In this document: one piece after another, positions 1 through 10,158 of the stretch
How positions within the stretch are numbered: position 1 is the stretch's first letter
How the letters are laid out: every line of letters begins with the position of its first letter
NCBI RefSeq assembly: GCF_001729245.1
Contig: NZ_CP015217.1
Location: 3,566,001 to 3,630,000 of the forward strand
Direction of reading: 5' to 3'
Source of the DNA: Leptospira tipperaryensis
Lineage (GTDB): Bacteria > Spirochaetota > Leptospiria > Leptospirales > Leptospiraceae
Length of the DNA: 64,000 bases
Program-made: the position numbers and the translations under genes
Notes under the pieces: generated by a model
Told to the model about the DNA's origin: nothing
Databases searched by the model: none
Seen by the model: the letters and a program-made list of their open reading frames with translations, nothing else

Positions 1-62
1 CTCGGGAAGTGCTCAACACCGAGCAAAAGTCCGTGCAAGCAAATTTTAATGAAAAGTTCTGT

Positions 63-74
63 AGGAGCTCTTAC
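63..74. repeat. Degenerate solo copy of the GTAGGAACTCCTAC-type palindrome
   Basis: The sequence GTAGGAGCTCTTAC lies in the leading non-coding stretch and resembles the short palindrome found between many genes of this window. It precedes a terminator and is not inside a gene. Confidence 0.4.
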
Positions 75-131
75 AAATTCCTATAAAAAGAATTGTGATT
101 TTTTATAGAGTCGATCATCCGATCGGATCCA

Positions 132-167
132 ATAAAAAAGGCCGGGATTTTCACCCGGCCTTTTTTT
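132..167. terminator. Rho-independent terminator, possibly bidirectional
   Basis: A perfect 7-bp GC-rich stem (GGCCGGG at 140-146 with CCCGGCC at 154-160) and a 7-nt loop is followed by seven T on the plus strand and preceded by an A run, which gives a T run on the minus strand. It can end the minus-strand gene at 208-966 and any plus-strand transcript entering from the left. Confidence 0.85.
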
Positions 168-207
168 ATCCCCTAACTAAGGAATCCTTTCTAACACGGC
201 TTCGAAT

Positions 208-966
208 CTAAAAATCCCGATTCATTCCTCGTTTCGAAGCGAATAAACCGAGGATCTTCAACTGGGCCTCTTTTACTTTTTCAGAGCTGTCATAAGAATC
301 ATCGGATTTCATAAGTTCTTTCATCAACCATCGAGAAGATTCTCGATCCAAAAAATCTAAAACTTGAATGACAAGTTTTTCACGAACGCTTTTCAGCGCG
401 CCCGCCAAATCGGGAAGACTGACTTGTCTAAGAAGATCTTTCAATTCGTTGTGAGAAAGAGAATGAAAAGCGCGGCTTAAAAGAATATCGGAATCGATCT
501 GAGGTTTGGAATTACAAAACTCCGCATAAAAATCATTGAGGAGAATCGTATCGATTTCCTTTCTCTTCTCCATCACGTAATCCCAAAAATTCTTCTGATA
601 GGATTCTCCGAAATAAGAAGCGACTCTTTCTAAAAAAATGGAAATGTGCAATTCTTTCTGAATGGTTTCCATTCCTTCCAAAATAATAATTCTATCTAAA
701 AGTTCTTTTCCTTCATAACTTCCGGAAAGAATATAACCTTTCAAAATATTTCGAACATTTTCGGAATCCATTCCGATTCCTAAAAGTTCAAAACCTTTTC
801 TCAAAAGAAACGGATGTTTTTCCGAATTGAACTCATCGATCAAAAAATATTTTCCAAAAACATAACACTTTTCGCAGAGTTCCAACATCATTCCGAGAGT
901 AACTAAGCTCTGTTCTTTCTCGCTGTCTTTGCAAAAAAGCTGATCCGATTTTATGTGTGCCAGCAT
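208..966 (-). CDS. MotA-like / FliG C-terminal-like hybrid protein, soluble
   Basis: This 252-residue protein has no signal peptide or membrane segment. Residues 20-105 resemble the cytoplasmic part of MotA, including the [12 protein letters not shown] block that matches the stator motif NPFLRKG(I/L)xLVVDGT and the following helix. Residues 168-245 resemble the FliG C-terminal domain ([20 protein letters not shown], then a conserved [10 protein letters not shown] helix). The MotA transmembrane helices are absent, so it cannot be a stator. A soluble flagellar-motor accessory or FliG-like protein is an inference. ATG start with a GGAG element upstream. It stands alone and is followed by a strong terminator. 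Confidence 0.6.
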   Translation of the reverse strand: MLAHIKSDQLFCKDSEKEQSLVTLGMMLELCEKCYVFGKYFLIDEFNSEKHPFLLRKGFELLGIGMDSENVRNILKGYILSGSYEGKELLDRIIILEGMETIQKELHISIFLERVASYFGESYQKNFWDYVMEKRKEIDTILLNDFYAEFCNSKPQIDSDILLSRAFHSLSHNELKDLLRQVSLPDLAGALKSVREKLVIQVLDFLDRESSRWLMKELMKSDDSYDSSEKVKEAQLKILGLFASKRGMNRDF

Positions 967-1251
967 GTCTTCGTTTCTCCGATTTCTTTGATTGTAGTTT
1001 TTAAACGTTTTTCCAGTCCAAATACCGAATTGGAATCAATGGATTCTTTTTGCTGAAAGATGCATCAATAGACGAAGAAACGGAATTCTTTCAAACTTTT
1101 TGCTCAAAAATTCTTTTTTTATAATTCAAAATTCCATTCAAATCCTTCTTCGTAATCCTTTTGTTTTAGCATTCCTTAAACCTTTGGAACCAATTCGATT
1201 CCATTTAAAAAACGATCCGCTGAAAATGAATGTAAGAACAGAGAAAGTCTG

Positions 1252-2013
1252 CTAAGAAATCGGCTCCAGAGGATAGAGTAAAACCTGAATCGATTCGGAA
1301 TAGTGAACGAGAAATGTGTCTTCTAGGATGGGAATGTCATGACTTTGGAGAAGCTCATTTTTATGAATGATACATTCTCCTTTTTGAAGCGGCCAAGGAA
1401 CGTGATGAACTTCTCCTCTATATATTCTTCCTTTAGAATCTTGAGAATAAAGACAGTATCTTTCTGTGAGCCAGTTTTCAAGAGTTCCCGGCTTTGATCG
1501 ATACACCTCGGAGATGGGTTTGTATTCTGCGTGAAATTCCGCAGCCGCCGCGCGATGATCTTTTCTAAACGAGAAGAATTCTTTTTGATTCCCCTCGCTT
1601 CGTATGGAAATCTTTGCGTAGAGATAGGGAAGATAAAAAAACTTTCTTGCGATCTCGACGACAAGACGATTGGCCGCGTCCAAACTAAAGAAATAAACTC
1701 CTTGTTTTTCTCCATTCTTTACGTAGGTCCGAACATTCAATTCCGGAAAATAAGAAATCCATGGTAAGGGCGGCAAATACATTGGTCTCACTCCTTTCAT
1801 TCGAAAAGGTACCAATCCTATATAAGCCTTTCCTTCAAAAGTATCCGCTTCCAACCCGTTCGGCAAAACTTCGTCCAAAAATTCTTTCGAAACTTCCCAG
1901 TGTAAAAATGCCAGTTCTTCCCAATACTGAACCATAAACGGCTTTGCCTTTGGTAAGGGCCAAGGCCGATGCGAGATTTGTTTTTGAATGTTTTGAAGAG
2001 ATGAAAAGATCAC
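1252..2013 (-). CDS. DUF2071 (YqjF-like) family protein
   Basis: This 253-residue cytoplasmic protein carries the family hallmarks in order: an early W-E-L-F/H-W segment, then EADTFEGKAYIGLVPFRMKG near residue 55, FPELNVRTYV near 90 and GVYFFSLDAANRLVV near 105. Length fits the family, whose biochemical role is unknown. The start chosen is GTG; no strong ribosome site is visible. It stands alone between the hybrid flagellar-type gene and a divergent protease gene, with 285 and 208 bp of non-coding DNA on either side in which I see no further gene. Confidence 0.85.
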   Translation of the reverse strand: MIFSSLQNIQKQISHRPWPLPKAKPFMVQYWEELAFLHWEVSKEFLDEVLPNGLEADTFEGKAYIGLVPFRMKGVRPMYLPPLPWISYFPELNVRTYVKNGEKQGVYFFSLDAANRLVVEIARKFFYLPYLYAKISIRSEGNQKEFFSFRKDHRAAAAEFHAEYKPISEVYRSKPGTLENWLTERYCLYSQDSKGRIYRGEVHHVPWPLQKGECIIHKNELLQSHDIPILEDTFLVHYSESIQVLLYPLEPIS

Positions 2014-2181
2014 GAGAAGAATATTATCGTTTCCTGATCCTCAATGGAATTGATTTTTACATTCTTCCTAAGATTTTTATCTCATTTCAGATCTAATTTT
2101 ACTTTCAGCTAACAGAGCCCGTAACAATATCATCTTATAATTTTCCATTATTTTTTTAAAAAATGGAAAAACCCTGTCTGA

Positions 2182-2192
2182 GTAGTTCCTAC
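2182..2192. repeat. Solo short palindrome GTAGTTCCTAC
   Basis: Reverse complement of the GTAGGAACTAC unit that recurs in this window. It lies about 30 bp upstream of the protease gene start, so it would sit in the 5' untranslated region or promoter. Confidence 0.5.
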
Positions 2193-2221
2193 GAGCTGAT
2201 AGGAATAGAAAAAGGTTCGAT

Positions 2222-3637
2222 ATGAAAAAGAAATGTAAAAAGTTACTCTTGGGATTGGTCTTTATCACTTCGTTTATCAATTGTCCGGGCGCTGGAGGCG
2301 GTTCCGATATGACGCCGATCTTATTTTTATTGATGGGCGGTGCCAGTTCCGGGGGCAACAAGACATCTCCTCCTACGACCCCATCCGCACCTTGTATGGA
2401 AAAAAATTCCTTTACGATTTCAAGCGGTACGTCTTGGACTTTCAGCGGACTTCCTTATTTTTATTCGAGTGCGAAGACATACACTCTGTCTCCTTCAAAA
2501 CCTTCTTCCATATTCTATGCAAAACAAGATCATACGTTTACAAATCCGAATGCCGATTATAGGCCGGTCTTCCCCACGTTTTACGATTCCAACGGTAGCA
2601 ACTATCAAGGAAGAGAAGCTTGGAACGTTTTCACCGTTACTTCTATGAGTCCTTACGGATACAACGGTTATTACTATGTGAACAAGTTTATCAACAACAC
2701 GCTTTCATCGGGACAAATCAATGCGGTTGATTTTAACTTTCCTACCAATCCCGCGACAATCAACGCGAGCGCTTCGATCATCACAAACTGTAGAACTCTG
2801 GATTCGGATGAACGATCCTTTTCTGCGAGTAGCGGTTCTTCCAGTTCAAACGGTTTGAGCAAAATTTGGACTAATCGCAAGAAATTGAATGTGAATCTAA
2901 TCTTTATTAAAGACGGCAACACCCGAGCTTACCCCGATCCGACGGAAGCCGGTTTGCAAACCGCCTTAAATCGCTGGAAATCCATTTATGCGCAAAACTC
3001 GGCGAAGATTGACATTCAATTTAGCGTGACCGAGTTGGATTCTTCGGAGTTCCTAAGTCTCGCTTCTCTCTCTACCGATTTTTACAACACGACCGGAAGT
3101 TTAGGAAAATTATTTTCTTCCACTTCCTCAGTTCAATCCGATGTCGCATTAAATCTTTATATCGCAAGAGATGAAACCGAGGTCGGAGGTGTTCTTGGAA
3201 TTTCAGGCGGGATTCCGGGAACCGTCGGTCTCAAGGGCACTCCTCAATCGGGAATGATCGTATTTATCGAACCTCATCGTTCTTCGGGCACACTCGGATC
3301 CATTCTGAGCGTCGCAGATCAAAATTTCTTAGGAGATACGATGGCACACGAAGCTTCTCACTTTCTAGGATTATTTCATATCGTGGAAAGCGCGGGTCAA
3401 AGCGGAAGTAGTTACCCGAATTATACGATGGACCCTTTGATCGAAACTCCGATCTGCACTTCTGCGAGAAACACAAACGGAAACGGCAGAGTCGACATCA
3501 GCGAATGTAGCGGAACCGGCTTTTTCGATTCCGGCTCTCTAAACCTTATGTTTTGGGCGGGGGACGGGGTGACCCAACAAACTCAACTTACCGGAGAACA
3601 GGGATGGGTTTTGAGACTAAACCCTCTCGTTTACTAA
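2222..3637 (+). CDS. Exported metzincin-type zinc metalloprotease, lipoprotein
   Basis: A signal peptide ends in a loose lipobox (SFINC, Cys21), followed by a Gly/Ser-rich spacer. The zinc site is the extended motif H376-E377-A-S-H380-F-L-G383-L-F-H386, diagnostic of metzincins and most like the pappalysin (M43) group, and a plausible Met-turn lies near Met443 (NLMFW). The N-terminal half up to about residue 200 is not recognised and is rich in Ser, Tyr and Asn. Length 471 fits a single-domain secreted protease with a pro-region. A HEAT-like exported protein follows 22 bp downstream and is probably co-transcribed. Substrate unknown; roles in matrix or host protein cleavage are inference. Confidence 0.8.
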   Translation: MKKKCKKLLLGLVFITSFINCPGAGGGSDMTPILFLLMGGASSGGNKTSPPTTPSAPCMEKNSFTISSGTSWTFSGLPYFYSSAKTYTLSPSKPSSIFYAKQDHTFTNPNADYRPVFPTFYDSNGSNYQGREAWNVFTVTSMSPYGYNGYYYVNKFINNTLSSGQINAVDFNFPTNPATINASASIITNCRTLDSDERSFSASSGSSSSNGLSKIWTNRKKLNVNLIFIKDGNTRAYPDPTEAGLQTALNRWKSIYAQNSAKIDIQFSVTELDSSEFLSLASLSTDFYNTTGSLGKLFSSTSSVQSDVALNLYIARDETEVGGVLGISGGIPGTVGLKGTPQSGMIVFIEPHRSSGTLGSILSVADQNFLGDTMAHEASHFLGLFHIVESAGQSGSSYPNYTMDPLIETPICTSARNTNGNGRVDISECSGTGFFDSGSLNLMFWAGDGVTQQTQLTGEQGWVLRLNPLVY

Positions 3638-3659
3638 ATAAATTAGGAAAATAGCATAT

Positions 3660-4184
3660 ATGAAAAGTATAATTCTTCAATTGATTATTTTGGCGACGTT
3701 TATTACGCCCTTGTTTGCGGGAAATTTAGATCCGCAAAAACTCTCGGAGATCAGATCCGTCTTATCCGGCACAAGACATTTGGAAGATTTAAACGAGCTC
3801 AAAGCAAATTTAGAGATCTACGAAGCGGATCCTTCTCCTTATTTGATCGCGATCATCCAAGAATCCGGAACCAGAGTTTATATTAAAACCAGAGCTTTGA
3901 ATTTACTTCAATTCTATCCTTCGGAAGCAAACTCACAATTCTTAGAATCTAAAATTTCCGCCAACAATGAACATGAATCGGTAAGGAAATTCGCGATTCG
4001 TAGTTATGCGATTTCGCAAAAAGGTCAGACGACCAAGGTAGAATCGTTTTTAGGAAAGTATCGCCACGATGCAAATCTGGGGACTTTCGTAAATCGGACC
4101 CTCAAAGAATTCAATTCCAATCCTACTCTCGAAAAGAACGATTCTTCCAAACGACAAATTGACAGAAACAATATGAAGAAGTAG
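3660..4184 (+). CDS. Small exported protein with HEAT-like helical repeats
   Basis: The 174-residue product starts with a cleavable signal peptide (about residues 1-20, ending LFAG). The mature part is made of paired helices with the spacing of HEAT repeats (for example around residues 65-85, 87-110 and 115-135), and a hydrophilic Lys/Asp/Asn tail. No catalytic motif is visible. It begins 22 bp after the metalloprotease stop and is followed by a terminator, so the two form a likely two-gene operon; a chaperone or inhibitor role is only a guess. Confidence 0.65.
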   Translation: MKSIILQLIILATFITPLFAGNLDPQKLSEIRSVLSGTRHLEDLNELKANLEIYEADPSPYLIAIIQESGTRVYIKTRALNLLQFYPSEANSQFLESKISANNEHESVRKFAIRSYAISQKGQTTKVESFLGKYRHDANLGTFVNRTLKEFNSNPTLEKNDSSKRQIDRNNMKK

Positions 4185-4241
4185 AAACGAGAGTCCGATG
4201 ACGCGCATTTGAAAAAGTAAGTTTGCCGCCTTCGTTAGGAA

Positions 4242-4277
4242 AAGGCCTCTTCGAAATTCTCTGAAGTGGCTTTTTTT
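4242..4277 (+). terminator. Rho-independent terminator of the protease operon
   Basis: GCCtCTTC at 4245-4252 pairs with GAAGtGGC at 4263-4270, one mismatch, and is followed directly by seven T. The first solo palindrome copy starts at the end of this T run. Confidence 0.7.
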
Positions 4278-4348
4278 GTAGGAACTCCTGCGTTTTCCAA
4301 GACTTCGGAAGAGAAATCCTACTATCTAAAAAATGTAGGAACTCCTGC
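4278..4348. repeat. Two solo copies of GTAGGAACTCCTGC
   Basis: Identical 14-mers occur at 4278-4291 and 4335-4348, with a third partial form (GGGAACTCCCC) near 4383. All lie between the protease operon terminator and the crotonyl-CoA reductase start. Confidence 0.7.
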
Positions 4349-4438
4349 AAAACAAGCCTGAAGTTCCGCCCGAAAAAAACGCGGGAACTCCCCTAAAAAT
4401 TGGTGTAGAAGAAATACCAAAGTTCAGAAATCTGTGCT

Positions 4439-5687
<1,249 letters not shown>

Positions 5688-5710
5688 TTTCCAATTCGGT
5701 AAGTCGTAAT

Positions 5711-5750
5711 ACCCCCGAAAGCTGAAAAGGTTTTCGGGGGTTTTTATTTT
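5711..5750 (+). terminator. Rho-independent terminator after ccr
   Basis: ACCCCCGAAA at 5711-5720 pairs with TTTCGGGGGT at 5732-5741, and a T-rich tail follows. Strong 10-bp stem with an 11-nt loop. Confidence 0.9.
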
Positions 5751-5820
5751 TGATGAGAATATCTCGGGCGCGTTCTGCGTTCGATCTTCCGAAGTAAAGA
5801 ATACGTCTTTAAGTTCCGCA

Positions 5821-5920
5821 GAACCGCGCTCTTAGCTCCGGTCAAGTTATTGCCAAAGAAAAAGCGAACAAAGCGCAACCGATTTGCAATAACTTGACCA
5901 CGCTTCGATCGCTCGCGCGG
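5821..5920 (-). repeat. Palindromic element, copy A
   Basis: An imperfect palindrome of about 100 bp. The inner stem is perfect over 14 bp (GGTCAAGTTATTGC at 5840-5853 with GCAATAACTTGACC at 5886-5899, 32-nt loop), and an outer stem pairs CCGCGC at 5824-5829 with GCGCGG at 5915-5920. The GCGCGG end lies 7 bp after the stop codon of the minus-strand ligase-like gene. Copies B (60120-60220) and C (56008-56106) share the flanks but not the inner stem sequence. Confidence 0.75.
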
Positions 5921-5927
5921 AAAAATC

Positions 5928-6917
5928 TTAAACCAAAACCGGTAACTTATTGGATGGATGGATTCGATTCAATTTTTGTTTTAAAAAAGAATACGCTTTC
6001 CCCTTAATCGAGTACGGTCCGATCTTTTCCGAATCACCGGAATAAAATATCTGAGCCTGTTGCGGGTCGATCTGAACATTGGTCAGGCCAAGGTTCAGGA
6101 GTTGCTCGACTTCCTCTCGGTATTCGAAAGAACGATCCCCTCTTCTTCTTACATCGACGATCTTCCCCGACTTACAAAGGACGTCGTCCCCCATATCATA
6201 AAACTTACCGATCGGAAAAAGCAAATCGGTAAAATTATCCTGAACGACCAACGGATGCCAACCGTCGATATCCATAGGAATCTGAAAGGAAAATCTTTCG
6301 TTCTGAAGTTGATAATAGGAAGGATCAATGGCATTCTTAAAAATCCGGAGAGCGACTGCCGGCATCTCGGTGGAGCCGTACTGCTCGATCAGCAAGACAT
6401 TCGAAAATCTCCTAAATATCTTTCTTAAATCGGAAAAATAAATTCTTTCTCCGCCTAACTTGATCGCCTTTAGATTCTTCAGGGAAACCGTCGGATCGTC
6501 GATCAACTCTCGAACCACGCTCGGATAACAGGAGATGACGTGCGGGTCAAACGTATCCAATTGATCAATCTCGTCCAATTGAAAGGACCGCATCGTTATC
6601 GAACCCATTTGTAATTTAACCGCCGCTTCGGTATGAGAGATTCCTCCAAAAAGAGCGATTCTTTCCGGATAGGATTGATAGAATTCGACATAAGGACGAA
6701 TGACCCTCTTTGCAATGTCCGCAACGTCCGCTTTAGACCTTGGAATAAGCAAAGGTTCGGAAGTGCTCCCGCTCGAAGCCTGAATAATTATATCCTCGCC
6801 CAAAGATTCCTTTCGAAGAAACAGATCTCGCTCCTGTTCCGTTAACCTTCCCTTCTTTAAGATTTCCAAATATTCATTTTTAATATAATCCTTTCCTACA
6901 TACTCGCTCATTTTCAC
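5928..6917 (-). CDS. Phenylacetate-CoA-ligase-like (ANL superfamily) protein, short form
   Basis: The 329-residue protein carries the adenylate-forming motifs SSGSTSEP (residues 48-55, phosphate-binding loop) and EQYGSTEMP (178-186, adenine/substrate loop), followed by YDMGDDVL near 238-245 and a hinge-like RRRGDRSFEY near 258. It is roughly 100 residues shorter than typical PaaK proteins, mainly at the N terminus, so either it is a compact subfamily member or it has lost N-terminal sequence. Substrate cannot be inferred. It stands alone, convergent with ccr, with palindromic element A abutting its stop. Confidence 0.75.
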   Translation of the reverse strand: MKMSEYVGKDYIKNEYLEILKKGRLTEQERDLFLRKESLGEDIIIQASSGSTSEPLLIPRSKADVADIAKRVIRPYVEFYQSYPERIALFGGISHTEAAVKLQMGSITMRSFQLDEIDQLDTFDPHVISCYPSVVRELIDDPTVSLKNLKAIKLGGERIYFSDLRKIFRRFSNVLLIEQYGSTEMPAVALRIFKNAIDPSYYQLQNERFSFQIPMDIDGWHPLVVQDNFTDLLFPIGKFYDMGDDVLCKSGKIVDVRRRGDRSFEYREEVEQLLNLGLTNVQIDPQQAQIFYSGDSEKIGPYSIKGKAYSFLKQKLNRIHPSNKLPVLV

Positions 6918-7281
6918 CCTCTTATACGATCAACGTTCGCTATCTTTTACTTTGTTTGCCTAAATCTAATATTCTTTCATAGAAAAGTTCTAATTTAGAA
7001 GTTTCGCAAGGACATTAAAGGCTCTTTAAAAGGAAAAACTCTGATGCACTGCATCAAAATAAAAAGAGATTCTTCGATTCCATTGGAATTGTGGATACAA
7101 TCTTCTCCTTCCATTTATAATCTAATCGCCGCTATACGTTTCTAAATCTTTTCATTCAATCCGTTCTATAATAATCAAATTTCAATGAGGAAAATAAATT
7201 TACCGTTTGACTCTATTATTTCAACTCCATTTAATATCCCTTCAGAATTTTTCACGCTTTTGATTCGAAAAAGGAATTACA
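6918..7281. other. Divergent intergenic region
   Basis: AT-rich spacer of 364 bp between the ligase-like gene and the SpoIIE operon; it must hold both promoters. The only clear structure is a small dyad TGATGC-act-GCATCA at 7042-7056, a possible operator. An AAGGA ribosome site for the downstream gene lies near 7270. No further gene is apparent. Confidence 0.5.
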
Positions 7282-10158
7282 ATGACGAATGTTCTCCAGC
7301 TCAATTATTACTCGATAGGTTATATCTCCGGGACAATCTTTTCCACATTCCTCTTAGTATATCTTTTAAGCTTAAAGGGGAAGTCTAAACAAACCTGGCT
7401 TTTAGTCGGATATTTCTTTTTTGCACTGCTTCTAAACTTAGGATTCGTATTAAGAACTACTATCTTTACTCAGGAAGTTGCCAAACCAGCAAGCTTTCTT
7501 ATAGCGCTCTATACTTGTTTTTCAAACTTAGTTCTGTTATCATTCATCTATTCCTTTCCCAAAAACCGTAATAAAAAAGAATCTTATATTTCCTTCTTCT
7601 TCGTTGCGGGAATCGGAATTTTCGGATATTCGTATTATATATTACAAAATCTTAATTCAGAGATCTTTTATAATTTCGATACTCAGCTTTTTGAATTTCA
7701 GACGCCACAATCCACCGCCCCGATGGGTTTGGTTCATTTTCTAACTTTCTTATGGATCTTAACCGTAATCATCCGAAAAACCGTCAGCGAGGAGAGAGAA
7801 TTTAGGAGAAACGAAAACAACGGAGACAATCGATTCTTCCATCTTTTGAGTCCTAATGCGAGAATGTTGCGTTCTTTCGGCTGGGCTGTGATACTTCATA
7901 CTTGCTTTTCAGCGGTTTATGTTTTGTACGCGGCCAAAAAGATTTCTTTCGCCGACTTCCAGCTTCTTCTTACATCTGCGACGAGCCTGCAGTTATTTAT
8001 CTATACCGTCATCTATCTAAACAATTCTCCACAACCTTCTTCATTTATGGTAAAGATCGTCGGTGTAACCCTTGTTACCACGCTCACGATCCTAAGCATC
8101 GTTTCAAGAATTACCTTTCGAATCAACGAGACCTATTTCGACGAAGCGAGAAATATCGAAGTAGAAACGATTCTAAAGAATATTCAGAAATTAGATAAAA
8201 CCATCATTCCGGACAAAGTAATTTATATCGCATCGCGACCCAAAAGCGACGGCCTATTCGCTTCTTCTTTCAAGATAGAACACAAAAAGCTAAATACAAT
8301 TCAGCAGAAGGTCTTATTTCAAAGTGAAGCCAATGAAATGGGGAAATATCTAAATCGACTCCAAAAGAAATCGATTTCATCCAAGGAAGAATGGAAGGAT
8401 TATTACGGAATCGACGAAACCTCGTCGGCAGCGGTTTCCAATCGTATGTATCGTTCTCTAAAACTCGCAAATGGAGAGACGATCTTATTGGTTCGTTACT
8501 TGATCAAAAATGAAAATACGATCTTTGAAGTCGCGTATCCATATTCTTCTTACATGGAAATGGTACATTCTATCGTTTTAAAAATGGCGACCTTGATCGT
8601 CTTAACTGCGTTATTGATTCTTTTACTATTTCCATATCTATTTCACGGCGGCCTCATTCGTCCGCTGATGTTGCTTTTGAGCGGAGTCAAACAAGTCAAC
8701 GAAGGAGAATATAACGTTTCAGTTCCGGTTCAGGCTGAAGATGAAATCGGATTCTTATCCAGATCCTTCAATCACATGGTGGCTTCCATTCGTTCCGCAC
8801 AAGAAAAACTGAAAGACTACGCTGAAACTTTGGAAGAAAAGGTCGTAGAAAGAACCCATGAACTGCAACAAAGTTTGGAAAAGGTTCAAGAATTAAAAAC
8901 AAAACAAGACGCGGATTACTATCTAACTTCTCTTCTTATTCAACCTCTTGCTCAAAACAAATCGAAGTCGGAAAACGTTTTTGTAGAATTTCTAACGGAA
9001 CAAAAAAAGAAATTTCAGTTCAAACGCTGGGCTTCGGAGATCGGAGGAGATCTTTGTGTTTCCAGTAAAATCAACCTGAAGGGAAAATCTTACAGCGTCA
9101 TTCTAAACGGAGACGCGATGGGGAAATCAATTCAAGGCGCTGGAGGTGCGTTGGTTCTTGGCTCGGTCTTCGAAGCCATTCTGGAAAGATCGAGAAATTC
9201 TTTCGATGTAATGAATCTTTTTCCGGAACGTTGGCTTAAGAACACATTCATCGAACTCCATAATATTTTTACGAGTTTCGACGGCACCATGTTAGTATCC
9301 GTGTTCGTCTCCCTTCTCGACGAAGAATCCGGTTTATTATATTATATGAATGCGGAACATCCCCTTCCTGCGTATTATCGAGATGGAGTTGCTAACTTTC
9401 TTCCGCATCGATTCTTTTATAGAAAACTGGGAATGCCTATCAATATGGAGACTAGTCTCCATATCAATACCTTTCAGTTTCAACCGGAAGACGTTCTGAT
9501 TATAGGTTCTGACGGACGCGACGATATTCTAATCCAAGATGAAAACGGTACCAACATGAACGAGAATGAAGATTTCTTTCTCAGATGTGTTGAAAAAGGG
9601 GACGGACATCTCCAAGAGATCGTAAAAGAAATCAAACTTGCGGGCGAGGTTACCGACGACATTTCTCTGATTAGAGTCGAATACAAATTAGGAAAAGTCA
9701 TAGAGCCTTCCGAATCCGAAGAAGTGAACAAAACTTACGTCAAAGCTCGTAACGAATTCAAACAAAAGAATTACGACGATACGATTCCTCTTCTTGAATC
9801 GATTTTAGAAAAGGATCCGACGTATCAAAGAAATCGAAAAATTCTCAAGCTACTTACAAACGTTTATATTCAAAAAAAAGAATATCAAAAGGCGGCCGAG
9901 GCGGCTTTACATTATAGCAACGCGACTCCTGAAGATTCGGATTGTTTATTTATCATCTCTAAATGTTATAAGAATTCCGGAAATATAAAAAATGCCACTG
10001 ATTTCGGAGAACGGCTAAGACTACGAAATCCGGAACATAAGCAAAATTTAATACATCTTTCTGAAATTTACCAGACCGCGGGCGACGTAAGCCGTGCAAC
10101 AATGTTGATCAACGAGGCAAAATATTATGAAAACAACGGAAACCACAATGAACAGTGA
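7282..10158 (+). CDS. Membrane HAMP-SpoIIE phosphatase with C-terminal TPR repeats
   Basis: The 958-residue sensor has about seven N-terminal membrane helices (to residue 255), an extracytoplasmic segment (about 275-425), a further membrane helix, a HAMP linker (about 457-510), a coiled coil (515-560) and a PP2C-like SpoIIE phosphatase (about 575-803). The metal-binding aspartates are in place: GGD590, the NGDAMGKS counterpart of GDVSGHG, SDGRDD and TDDIS. Three to four TPR repeats fill residues 813-952. Such proteins dephosphorylate anti-sigma-factor antagonists or similar phosphoproteins; no such partner is adjacent. Good AAGGA ribosome site. Its end overlaps the next start, so the two products are probably made together. 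Confidence 0.85.
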   Translation: MTNVLQLNYYSIGYISGTIFSTFLLVYLLSLKGKSKQTWLLVGYFFFALLLNLGFVLRTTIFTQEVAKPASFLIALYTCFSNLVLLSFIYSFPKNRNKKESYISFFFVAGIGIFGYSYYILQNLNSEIFYNFDTQLFEFQTPQSTAPMGLVHFLTFLWILTVIIRKTVSEEREFRRNENNGDNRFFHLLSPNARMLRSFGWAVILHTCFSAVYVLYAAKKISFADFQLLLTSATSLQLFIYTVIYLNNSPQPSSFMVKIVGVTLVTTLTILSIVSRITFRINETYFDEARNIEVETILKNIQKLDKTIIPDKVIYIASRPKSDGLFASSFKIEHKKLNTIQQKVLFQSEANEMGKYLNRLQKKSISSKEEWKDYYGIDETSSAAVSNRMYRSLKLANGETILLVRYLIKNENTIFEVAYPYSSYMEMVHSIVLKMATLIVLTALLILLLFPYLFHGGLIRPLMLLLSGVKQVNEGEYNVSVPVQAEDEIGFLSRSFNHMVASIRSAQEKLKDYAETLEEKVVERTHELQQSLEKVQELKTKQDADYYLTSLLIQPLAQNKSKSENVFVEFLTEQKKKFQFKRWASEIGGDLCVSSKINLKGKSYSVILNGDAMGKSIQGAGGALVLGSVFEAILERSRNSFDVMNLFPERWLKNTFIELHNIFTSFDGTMLVSVFVSLLDEESGLLYYMNAEHPLPAYYRDGVANFLPHRFFYRKLGMPINMETSLHINTFQFQPEDVLIIGSDGRDDILIQDENGTNMNENEDFFLRCVEKGDGHLQEIVKEIKLAGEVTDDISLIRVEYKLGKVIEPSESEEVNKTYVKARNEFKQKNYDDTIPLLESILEKDPTYQRNRKILKLLTNVYIQKKEYQKAAEAALHYSNATPEDSDCLFIISKCYKNSGNIKNATDFGERLRLRNPEHKQNLIHLSEIYQTAGDVSRATMLINEAKYYENNGNHNEQ

